From Macrocystis pyrifera (taxonomy: Eukaryota; Sar; Phaeophyceae; Laminariales; Laminariaceae): a stretch of 64,000 nt of DNA. Shown piece by piece: positions 55,026 to 64,000 of this stretch (the stretch's first letter is position 1; each line of letters starts with the position of its first letter). The stretch is from contig JASSKH010000031.1 of NCBI GenBank assembly GCA_031763025.1, positions 2,170,001 to 2,234,000 of the forward strand, in the 5' to 3' direction. The translations under genes and the position numbers were made by a program. The notes below the pieces were generated by a model. The model searched no databases, was not told the origin of the DNA, and saw only the letters and a program-made list of their open reading frames with translations.

Positions 55026-57147
55026 CTGTCCTCGGCAAAGCAAGGCAGGGCAAGGCGGCAACAAAAACCGACGGAGAGGAGGGAGTAATAATAGGGGAGG
55101 GAGGGGGTGCGGTATGATCTGGTATGGTATGGTATGGTATGGTATGGTATGGTATGATATGGTATGGTATGCTATGGTATGGTACGGTACGATATGGTAT
55201 GTTATTGTACGGTATGGTATGGTATGGTATGGTAAGGTATGGTATGGTATGGTATGGTATGGTATGGTGTGTGGTACGGTATGGCATGGGTATGGTACGG
55301 TACGGTATGGTATGGTATGGTATGGTTTGGTATGGTATGGTATAGTATGGTATGGCGTGGGTATTCTACGGTACGGTACGGTGCAATGCGGCACGGTACG
55401 ATGCGGTGTGGTCGATGCGGTGCGGTACGGGATGATTCGGTACGGTACAGCACGCTACGGTACGATACGTCACGGTACGGTGAAGTACTGCTGTGATGGT
55501 AGTCTACGGTGAGAACTAAAGCACGGGGCGGGGCAACGGGCAGAAGGGGCGGAGCGGGGCGGAAAGTTTCGGGCCATCATACGTATAAACGGCGTTCGAA
55601 GTTTCCTCCTCTCTTTTAGAGGAAGCAGACAGAACACGACAGCAGTTATAGGTGTGGGGGACGGTCAGTCAAAATCGGTCAAACCGCGGTCTCCAATTCA
55701 TCACGTTTACTCACCACGCTAAAGTCGAGGCACTCTACGTCGTCTTTGTGGCCCTTGAACAGCGCCAGCCCCTTTCCCGTCGCCATGTCCCACACGCGAA
55801 TGTCTTTGTCCGCCGAACCTGCCGCAATCTGCATTTTTTTCAAAAGAAGGTACCAAGGGTGAAAGAACCAAGAAAAAATGCAGAAAGTAAAGATAAGACA
55901 TGAAGAAAGAAATCGAATCGAACCGAATCCAGACAAAAAAAAAATCGGAGTTGGAATGGAACGGAACGGAATGGTACGGAATCGATTCGGACCGAACCGA
56001 ACAGAACCGAAAAACTAAGCTAAACCAAACCAAACCGAAACGAAACGAAACGGACCGAAACGAACCGCACCAGCACCGAACCGAACCTACCAAAACTAAC
56101 AATGTTTTGTTGCGGGAGACGAAACGGATAACATACCTACGAAGTGCGCTGTGTGCTTTCTACTCTTTGTAGTCGACAAACACTCAAATCGGTCGAACTC
56201 GCAGCCCACTTAGTTGTTGAAACACTTAGAAAACAACAACACAAAATTTACCCCTCCGTTCGCAAATATAAGGATCATCTCGACATCAACATTAATACCT
56301 AAATGGTTGTTACATTCCGGACAAGAGTGGTCCCTCTGGTAAAAGAGCCGATGGTACAGTACGTAGTGGTCCCTGTATAGTGCCGGTATGCACGAGCCCG
56401 CCAACAATACCGGCACCATATATAGCGGCAACCAACCGGCACTAATTACGCCGCACACTACCACCACACTGGTGGATCCCACCCGGTGCCAAGCGATTCT
56501 ACACACGCACTATAGCGGGCAGTCAGCACGACTCATGCCGGCCCTATAACAGAGGGACTAATGTACCCGGTGAGAGATCTTATGTTTTTGTTCTCTCGGG
56601 AAGACGGACGAGACAGGACCAGCTCAACAACCCCACCTGTCGCCCGCTGGGAGACACCGCGACGCACGTAATGTTGCCCGAGTGTCCCGACAACAGCCTG
56701 ACACAGTTTCCCGTCTGAACGTCCCACACGCGAACGGTCTTGTCCATGCTGCCGGTCACCACGTAGTTGGCGTTCGGGTGGAACCTAGCGGGAGGCATGT
56801 TCGGCACGGGAACAGGGGAAGGGAGGGTAAAATGGTGCGCTGGTACTCGTTACGCCTTTCGCGGCAAGGCGCGGGGGTCATGTGAAGGTGTAGGCACATA
56901 TGCCGTCTTGTCCATGACTGCCGGTCACCACGTAGTTGGCGTTCGGATGGAACCTATCGGAGGCATGTTTGGCATGGGAAAGCGGGGGGGGGGGGGGGGG
57001 GGGGGATACTCGATATCATGCATGGCCGTACTCGAATCACCATAGTCACGCATACCTACAGCGCCGGGACGACGTAGTACTCATTTGTTGCGTGATTTAA
57101 TCATTTGACCATAGACCTAGACCATGCATCCCTTTCGAGACGGAGAA

Positions 57148-57200
<53 letters not shown>

Positions 57201-57472
57201 ATCGTACATCTTGCGGAGGTATGTTTCACACGGATAGGGGGAAGGGGGGTCATGGTACGCCTTTCGGAGGGGTGTTTAGTGAGAGAAAGGAGAGAGGGGG
57301 GCGGGGGGTTAAGAGTACGTATTGTGCAGGGATGTTTTGCCGGGGAGCCAGTTACCACGTGGTCAGCGCTCGGATGAAATCTAACGAAGGCATGTTTAGG
57401 ATGGGGAGGGGGGAAGGGGTTCTGGTACGGTGGCACACCTTGCGGGTGGGTGCATATGCAGTGAGAAAGGGT

Positions 57473-57544
<72 letters not shown>

Positions 57545-58381
57545 GGTACGCCTTGTGAAGGGGTGTTTGGAGCGGGAAGTGGAGGGGGGGTAAGGGATAA
57601 GGTACATATGCTGACTTGTCCGTGCCGCCGGTCACCAAGTAGTCAAACCTTTTAGGACTGCAGTCCTCGTATTGGGGACGAACCACTCTAATTCAGAGTA
57701 GTTTTCCCCCAAAACAGGACTGCAGTAACTGCAAGGGGTAACGCTAGGATGGAAACTAGCGGAGGCGTGTTTGTCGTGGGAAGGGGAGGGGTGTAGTCGA
57801 TAGGAGAGATGTACTCGGTCTCATGCATGGCCGTAGTAGTATGACCATAGACCCTCGCATCCCTACAATGCCGGGACGGAGCATGTCTGTCGGGCAGGGG
57901 GGGGGGGGGGGGTTGTAGGGTATGCTTGATGTCTAGTGCCTTCGTGGCATATGAAGACGGTTACCCGGACCGTTGATTCCGCGATGGTCACCAACTGCGG
58001 TCATAAAGAGCTAGGACAACACCGGTCCTGTCTATGGTGATACTAACCGCAAAATAACCACAGCTAAGACGCTGGCCAAAACTGCCACCAACACCTATCT
58101 TAACATTTACACCAAACACCAACACCAAACACCAACACCAGCACAAACATTAACACCAACACCAACACTTAACACCGACATCAACACGAGGAACTGATCA
58201 AATCAAGGAACTGAACTCACTGACAGCAAAATGCAGCGGTTTCGGGACGAATTTCACAAACTAACAAAACCAACACACAAACAACAAGCATCGAAACCGA
58301 CACCGCCACACCTCGCCACCACCCACAACCAACCAACTAACGGGAAAAAATCGCAAGCAACGCCTCACACAGCGCATAGAA

Positions 58382-58412
<31 letters not shown>

Positions 58413-60317
58413 CGGGTGGTCGGCGAAAATCCGCAGTACAGCAAAAACGAGTCCACGCTATTAATAGTTTCAAGTCTTTCACTCGTCGGACAGATAGATC
58501 ATCCCCCGACAGATCGTCTAGATCATCTCGAACCTAACCTGCCGCTTAGGATGATGTGAAGTTGCAAGATCTGTCTAGTACAAACCCAACGCAGGAAACA
58601 CTTCCTACAGCAGGATGCCATGCAGGTTTTACGACCAATATATATAAACAATATAAATATTAACAAACACTATTCCGGGGGACCATAGTAAATAGGACAC
58701 ACAAAGACCTAGATGTGTCCCTATTTTTACTATCAATATTCGGTCCTATTTACTACGGCCCCCCGTAATATATATACATGAATAAAATGTATAAATGAAT
58801 GAATAATGTATATAATACATACCAGGTGTATATATATACCTTACAGACCAGAAACCTACTTGCCATGAAACATCCAGACCGTGAAACTGTTTCATCTGCA
58901 CAAAAACCTATACATTACAGTATTTTTACCGAGCACATTTTGGTCCTGATTACTGGGTTTCCCTGCAAAAACAATCTACGACCTCTCCGAGGTGCGAAGC
59001 TTGACGTTTAGTCCCCCCAAGCCGGGGGCGCACTTCAACGGGTTAGGGTCATTCTTATCGGAGAGCTTTTTTTCCATAATTTCCATGTTTTTTTTTTTCG
59101 CGCAATTTTTTTATCTTCCAGATTTTCCTGCATTTTTTTTTCCAAATATGTGAAATTTAACAAACATGATTTTTTTTGCTTCTGGAGAATTTCACAAATA
59201 GTGACAGAACGCCTCCGTGTATTGATACATGTCTCCAATTATTTTCAAACTTTGGAAATTTCTGGAAAAAAAGCTCTCCGATAAGAATGAACCTTAGGTA
59301 AAGGGGTGCTCGCAGTCGCACTACCAGTGTACACTCAATGCCCAAAGACACAGACCCCCCCCCCCCCCTACCTGGTCGGTGAAAGGAAACCGACGTGGTC
59401 CGTCCCGGCATTAGAGGACGCAAGGGTCTATGGTCATACGGCTACGGCCACGCATGACACCCCCCCCCACCCCCTTCCGCTCCGCCTCGAAAGGGATGCA
59501 TGGTCAATGGTCAAATGACCAAGGCAAGCAACAAATGAATACGCCCCCCCCCCCCCCCCCCCCACTTGCTCGGCGTGCTCCGTCTAGGCAAAGTAGGAAT
59601 GCGAGGGTCTACGATCATACATGCGACTGCGGCCATGCATGACCTGAGTAATCCCCTCCGCCCCCCCCCCCCCCCCCCCCCAAGGCAAAACGTGTTTAGG
59701 CAATATATGGAATAAACGTAATGAGCACCGAAATGTTGGAGGTGTCTCTATCAGGCGTAGGAACGGTGCTCCGTCTCGAAGGGGATGCTTGGTCACTGGT
59801 CAATCAATTGACCAAGCTGAGCAACAAATGAGTACGCCCCGCTCCGTCTTGAAAGGGATGCGTGGTCAAAGGCCAATCACATCACCAAGGAAAGGCAAGC
59901 AACAAAGAAGTACCCCCACCCGCCCCCCGCCCCCCTTGTCTGCCTGGTCGGTGAAAACTCGACGTGCTCCGTTCCGGCATTGTAGGGATACGAGGGTCTA
60001 TGGTCATAAGACTACGGCCATACATGAAAATGAGTAAACCCCCCCCCGCACCCCTCGCACCTCCCGCTCCCCACCTCCTTCACCAAAACCCGCACCAAAC
60101 AAAATCTAAAAAAGAAACGCCTCACGTGACGCAGAGGACCCCCTTCAAGTGGCCGGCGAAGATCCTCAAGGGCTGCGCGCAGTCCGTGCTCCACAGGCAG
60201 GCAGTCCGGTCAGCCGCGGCGGTAGCGAAGTAGTATCCCGCCGGGCCGAACACAACGTCCCATACGGGTCCGCTGCTCATTTGTATTCATGTGCAAAACC
60301 GGACGGAGGGGGAGAGA

Positions 60318-60362
<45 letters not shown>

Positions 60363-63300
60363 GGGGGGGGGGGGGGGGGGGGGAAGGCGGGGGGGTAGGG
60401 GGGAAAGGTCGAGGGAGGGGGGAGGAGGAGGGGGGGTAAGGGGATGCTAATAAGGAGGGGAGGAAGGAAAAGGGAGCGAGGGACCAGCGTTCACTATCGA
60501 CAATATGCAGACGCGACCGATGCGCGCACACACACGCGTACCTATTAAATACAGACACACAAACGCGTGCAAGACAAATACGGCGGACATACTGGGAAAC
60601 ATACATGTAAAAAACGACACCAGTCCGATCGTAACATTTGGGCGCATTGTGGCCATCTAAATGTACCATATATCTAAAAGATCAGACTGGTATAAAACAA
60701 AGAACCTAAAAAAAGAGGAAAACACAAAACACACACACACATATGAGCATATATGTATAACACAGGTCAGGTGAAGAAAAAAAAAAAAACATTTGAAGCC
60801 GAAACAAACCAAACCAAACTACAACAACCCACAACAAATCAACAAGAACAACACGAAAAATACAGAAACAAAAAGCGCATAATAAAAAACGCACGTCCGA
60901 GGAAGGCAAAACCTTAAACGTTTCCCCTTCACCCCCCCCCCCCCCCCCCCCCCCCCCCCCGCCACCTTCATTCCCGACTCTCACCAGTGTCCATCATAAC
61001 GCACGTATCCAGCCGCATTCCCCGCCCTCCCTCTCGCCATATCCCACAGCCGCACCTCCCCATCCCCGCCGGCAGACAGCAAAAAACGCCCATCGGGAGA
61101 CCAGGAAACCCCATATACCGGCTGAGAGTGGCCAACAAACCGCACGGCATCACCTGCCCCCCCCCCCCGCCTCAGCCCCGGCCCCAACTTTACCACCCCC
61201 CGAAGCCACCGCCACCGTATCCGCTGTAACTCCCACCCCCCCGTTCCCCGCCCCGTTACCGCTACCGCCACCCGTACCACTGCCGGTGCCGTTCACGACG
61301 GTTACATCGGCGGCGGAACTGGTGCTGGTTGTAAAAGCGATGGAATTTCCTCCTGCCGAGGAGGCTGCCGCCGGAGACGCCGCAGACGCCGACGGTTTCG
61401 TCGGAGTCGTCAGAGAGGGAGGCGTGTTTGTGACGGCTACTTCGTCTGACGCTGGGGGGTACGGAGCGTTCGGCGCCGTTCGCCATGCGCGCACCATTCG
61501 GTCGGTGAAACCCGCGGCTACCTGTTCGTGATGGAAGCGGCGGTGGTGGCCAGGGTTAGTGGTGGTGGCTAGAACTTGTGGTGGTGGTGGTGGCGGTGGC
61601 GGCGGCGATGGTGGTGGTGGTGGTGGTTGCCATATACACGGAGGCCAGATAATGGTCACGGTCATGGACGCTTGTTCGAGAGTCGTGTTGTGGCAGGGGT
61701 TGAAAATTGAGAAAAAAAATATTTCCCTAAAGGAGCTCCTCAAGTGAGGCTGATGATGGTGGTTGTGGCGGTGGTGGTGGCTGGGGGGGGGGTAACAGCG
61801 ACAGCCAGCGGTTGGCATCATCTCCGTTATGTTTTGGCTATTGATATCCGGGATGGGATGTGCGATCGCGATGTGCCGCGGAACGGCAGCATGCGACGAT
61901 AATACCCAGGCCAACACCAACACCAACACCACATCACCATCCTTGCCACCCACACCACCACCATAAAAAAAACGCCGCCAACACCAGCCACAGTTGCTAC
62001 CAACACTACCACCACCACCACCACCACCATCCACCATCACCATCACCATCAGCAACACCAACAGTACCACCAACAACAACACCAGCACCGCACACCAACA
62101 CCAAATCACTGCCATCTCGACACCGACACCACCGAGACCACAACAACACCGCCATCACATCAATACCAACACCGCCTACACTAAAAATCACTGCCATCTC
62201 GACACCGACACCACCGAGACCACAACAACACCGCCATCACATCAATACCAACACCGCCTACACTAAATCACTGCCATCTCGACACCGACACCACCGACTT
62301 CACACCAACACCAACACCGCCATCACATCAGTACCAACACCGCCTACACTAAATCACTGCTATCTCGACACCGACACCACCGACTTCACACCAACACCAA
62401 CACCGCCATCACATCAGTACCAACACCACCTACACTAAATCACTGCCATCTCGACACCTAGAGGTGCAACATTCACCTGCATGCCGTCCCTGGTGGGTTT
62501 CAAGCAGCACAGCGTGTCGAGCGCATTGAAGAAGGTCAGCATCATCACGTGGGGGGAGAGAGGGTTCGCCACAAACGGCCGCGCTCCGCCTGTCGTCGAG
62601 TTACAAAAAGGCCCACGAAACGAGACATGAAACGGCACCAGACGAAACGAAAAATGAAACGGCATCAGACGAAACGAAACATTAACCGATATGCGAAACG
62701 GGAAGCGGAATATCATGCGACAACTATTAATAGTAGTACGCCGAGATGCCGAGTTACCTAACGAAACGAAACGAAACGAAACGTGAAACGAAACGTGAAC
62801 CGAAATATGAAACGGAACACAATATATAAATGAAAACCATGGCTACGAAAGAAGCATAACACCAGCCGTCGACGTACAAGCCAACTAAACGAGGATTCAT
62901 TTCCACATTACACGGGGAAAAAACACCACCAGTCCTGTTATAGAACGCAACACCGTTACTGGAATACTTAAGCATCACAAAGCAACACGAAACGAAACAC
63001 GAAACGATGGGGCTGGGCACTGGCAGCCTCAATCAGTAGACGCGTTACTGACTGCGTCAGCCATCAGTACACTGGAACGCATCAGTATATTTCGGCCATC
63101 GACGCACAAAAGAGCAGATAACAAAAATCAAGAAGAAATGCATCGAGCGTATGGGGGCGATGATGTGATGATCTTCACAGAGGCACCATTCAACAAATTC
63201 CTACGTACTGTTGTCTTATATTGGCTCCTGCCGCTTGGGGCGCAGGGTAGTAAGTACAGAAAGCACAAGACTGAGACGATCCTCCTCCCTCTCTCTTCTC

Positions 63301-64000
63301 TCCTTTCTCTTCCCGGAACGCATTTCGACGGTTTTCCGCAATATGATGGAGCAATTTTCTTCGGCGTGCGTATGAAACCTACTGGAAGCGTATACTGGCA
63401 GACCCAAACAGTAGATAGCTACTGGCAGTAGATTACTACTGCCAGTACTGTGCCCAGCCCTATAAAACGAAGGATGAAACGAAAGGTAAGAATGAAAAGG
63501 AAACGAAACAGAACATGAAACGACACAGCTACGAACCAAAACATGGAACGAAAAGCGAAAAGAAACATGACGCCAAACATGCACCTAAAACCATACTCAA
63601 ACAAAAATATAAAAATCAAACACTGAACGAAAATGAACCAAACCGAACCAAACCGAACCAAACCGAACCGAACCGAACCGAACCGAACCGAACCGAACCG
63701 AACCGAACAGAACCGAACAGAACCGAACATAACCGAACCGAACCAAACCAAGACAAACCAAACCAAAATAAACCAAAGCCGAACCAAAGCAGACCCGAAT
63801 CACCGTCGGCATTAGACTTTCAGGGATCAGGAGTATTATCATACGAAAGAACGAAGAGCGCCAAAAAAAGAAAAACTCGTCATGCCCAGCAGGGAAACAC
63901 AAAGACAAACTATTAATACTCGTACATGCCAACAAATGAAACAATTCAAAACCTCACCTTCAGGAGTAGAGAGGGTGTCTTTGAGAATGCTCGGGTCCAG
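54777..64000 (-). CDS. TAF5: TAF5-like TFIID subunit, WD40 part, 7 exons, 5' end outside window
   Basis: Seven minus-strand exons join in consistent phase with AG/GT borders into a WD40 propeller. Diagnostic stretches are [107 protein letters not shown] and [16 protein letters not shown] sequence with GYYFA...[19 protein letters not shown] is characteristic of TAF5, the scaffold subunit of TFIID (and SAGA in some lineages), which acts in the nucleus in RNA polymerase II preinitiation. The LisH and NTD2 regions lie beyond the right edge. Introns (689, 808, 3341, 712, 955 and 1368 bp) are filled with homopolymers and satellites. The gene appears intact except for a frame discrepancy in exon 3 at a C12 run. 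Confidence 0.85.
55095..55480. repeat. (GGTAT)n pentamer satellite in TAF5 intron
   Basis: About 70 degenerate GGTAT/GGTAC/GATAT pentamers lie in the intron between exons 6 and 7 of the window. ORFs read through it in several frames are artefacts of the 5-bp period. Confidence 0.95.
55715..55828 (-). CDS. TAF5: TAF5 exon 6 of window
   Basis: 114 nt, acceptor AAATGCAG and donor GTGAGT. It encodes [20 protein letters not shown] and [15 protein letters not shown]. Confidence 0.85.
56326..56567. mobile_element. about 240-bp MITE-like element in TAF5 intron
   Basis: The left end AGTGGTCCCTCTGG and the right end CCCTATAACAGAGGGACTA are inverted copies around a GCCGG-rich interior (GTGCCGGTATGC, AATACCGGCACC). 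A related terminus occurs at 16331-16350 (AGTGGTCCCTCTATAACG). Confidence 0.5.
56637..56784 (-). CDS. TAF5: TAF5 exon 5 of window
   Basis: 148 nt, acceptor CCGCTAG and donor GTGGGG (weaker than the others). It encodes [20 protein letters not shown] through [13 protein letters not shown]. Its 5' part is copied several times in the upstream intron. Confidence 0.85.
56895..57790. repeat. decayed tandem copies of TAF5 exon 5 border, with giant G-runs
   Basis: Diverged copies of exon 5's 5' part with its acceptor region (GGCATGTTTGGCATGGG) lie at about 56898-56975, 57339-57410 and 57605-57780. The third is split by about 85 bp that begin and end with GGACTGCAGT. G-runs of 52 (57148-57199) and 69 (57473-57541) bases separate them. 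Confidence 0.7.
57790..60125. repeat. remaining part of the 3.3-kb TAF5 intron: poly-C-tailed units and low complexity
   Basis: Units with ATGCATGGCCGTAGTAGTAT (inverted, about 57820-57890) and TCTATGGTCATACGGCTACG then a C-run (about 59425, 59608 and 59998) occur here. CACCAACACCAA repeats occupy about 58090-58190, and a C26 run lies at about 58382-58407. No other gene is visible. Confidence 0.7.
58672..58770. mobile_element. about 100-bp palindromic MITE
   Basis: Left end ATTCCGGGGGACCATAGTAA through ATAGGAC and right end GTCCTATTTACTACGGCC through CCCGTAAT are inverted over about 28 bp. The interior also folds (GTGTCC/GGACAC). Related single termini occur at 25402 and 49631. Confidence 0.7.
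60126..60272 (-). CDS. TAF5: TAF5 exon 4 of window
   Basis: 147 nt, acceptor ATGAGCAG and donor GTGAGG. It encodes [20 protein letters not shown] through [10 protein letters not shown], the most diagnostic part of the gene. Confidence 0.85.
60300..60984. repeat. G- and C-runs in TAF5 intron
   Basis: An almost pure G tract spans 60320-60440 (interrupted by A, C and T) and a C-run of about 30 lies at 60931-60960, 25 bp from the exon 3 donor. Between them is ordinary intron sequence. Confidence 0.9.
60985..61521 (-). CDS. TAF5: TAF5 exon 3 of window, with internal frame slip
   Basis: Begins [13 protein letters not shown] after acceptor CACGAACAG, has an Ala/Ser/Thr/Gly-rich insert of about 100 residues, then a WD repeat with [20 protein letters not shown], and ends at GTGAGA. 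The two parts are in different frames across the C12 run at 61157-61168 (plus strand). Either that run has an indel or error, or a small intron ends there at GGGGCAG. Confidence 0.7.
61900..62460. repeat. about 82-bp minisatellite in TAF5 intron
   Basis: CACTGCCATCTCGACACCGA recurs at roughly 62104, 62190 and 62268 with degenerate copies at about 62350 and 62440. Units are rich in ACACC/CCACC. The last unit ends about 20 bp from the exon 2 donor. Confidence 0.85.
62477..62589 (-). CDS. TAF5: TAF5 exon 2 of window
   Basis: 113 nt between acceptor GACGACAG and donor GTGAAT. It encodes the linker into the first WD repeat ([15 protein letters not shown] ... GMQ). Phase matches both neighbours. 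Confidence 0.75.
62600..63000. repeat. (CGAAA)n pentamer-rich segment
   Basis: Short runs of ACGAAACGAAACG at about 62640-62700, 62760-62815 and 62985-63005 lie in the 1.37-kb TAF5 intron. 63035-63435 between this and the next array holds ACTGGCAGTA-type inverted phrases but no gene. Confidence 0.8.
63630..63790. repeat. (CCGAA)n pentamer array
   Basis: About 25 tandem CCGAA/CCAAA units near the 3' side of the same intron. The Asn-Arg-Thr-Glu-Pro ORF it creates is an artefact. Confidence 0.92.
63958..64000 (-). CDS. TAF5: TAF5 exon 1 of window (partial)
   Basis: Encodes [15 protein letters not shown] with its last codon split after one base. The donor GTGAGG begins at 63957 (minus). The exon continues past the window edge. 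Confidence 0.7.

Noticed and set aside
55095-55480. Tyr/Gly/Met-Val-Trp and Pro-Tyr-His repeat proteins.
   Set aside because: They are translations of a GGTAT satellite inside a TAF5 intron; all frames are open because the period lacks stops.
57396-57686. Proline- or glycine-rich proteins over the G-runs.
   Set aside because: They are homopolymer translations without coding context.
63630-63790. Asn-Arg-Thr-Glu-Pro repeat protein.
   Set aside because: It is a translation of the CCGAA satellite within an intron.
54777-64000. Katanin p80, coronin or generic WD40 protein instead of TAF5.
   Set aside because: The GYYFA...[19 protein letters not shown] blade and the FFN-containing entry to the first blade fit TAF5 and not those families.

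Overview
The window is eukaryotic nuclear DNA, most likely from a protist or alga. The strongest host gene is the 3' two thirds of a TAF5-type TFIID subunit (minus strand, 54.8 kb to the right edge) with seven phase-consistent exons and six GT-AG introns. The rest is mainly transposons, tandem repeats and homopolymer tracts. EsV-1-7 cysteine repeats, known mostly from stramenopile algae and their giant viruses, point towards a stramenopile or similar alga. That taxonomic reading is inference only.

Left third (2.1-25.4 kb): a chain of AT-rich, intron-poor, tightly spaced genes with the look of an endogenised giant-virus segment. In order these are a RING-like small protein, a primase-polymerase plus SF2 origin-binding-type helicase, an EsV-1-7 repeat protein with a nuclease-like C-terminal domain, a split unknown gene on the minus strand, a hyaluronan-synthase-like glycosyltransferase, the eroded 3' end of an EsV-1-7 paralogue, and a HAD-like fragment. 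Palindromic hairpins lie just beyond several stop codons. Later insertions broke the segment apart. Two non-LTR retrotransposons (A plus, B minus) inserted separately into the EsV-1-7 gene, and an 8.0-kb element with 33-bp terminal inverted repeats and subterminal arrays of a CCTnnnnAGG palindrome inserted into the neighbouring gene.

Middle (25.4-49.7 kb): a gutted Copia element (minus), a Penelope-like reverse-transcriptase fragment, a 10 x 94-bp tandem array built on the same class of palindrome, two adjacent duplicated segments (about 710 and 550 bp), a TIR-bounded 1.9-kb unit carrying a broken intron-containing Helitron-type (DUF6570-like) gene, a CAG-rich composite array, and a third retrotransposon copy (C) inserted in that array.

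Right (49.7-64 kb): TAF5 with introns packed with poly-G/C tracts, a poly-C-tailed dispersed repeat family, pentanucleotide satellites (GGTAT, CGAAA, CCGAA) and decayed tandem copies of one TAF5 exon. Just outside the gene lie GGCAA, GGGTC and GCTAAC repeats.

Many reading-frame breaks lie in homopolymers and could be sequencing or assembly errors. Others (a 5-bp duplication, a 10-bp deletion, a catalytic Asp to Asn change, the transposon insertions) cannot be explained that way.
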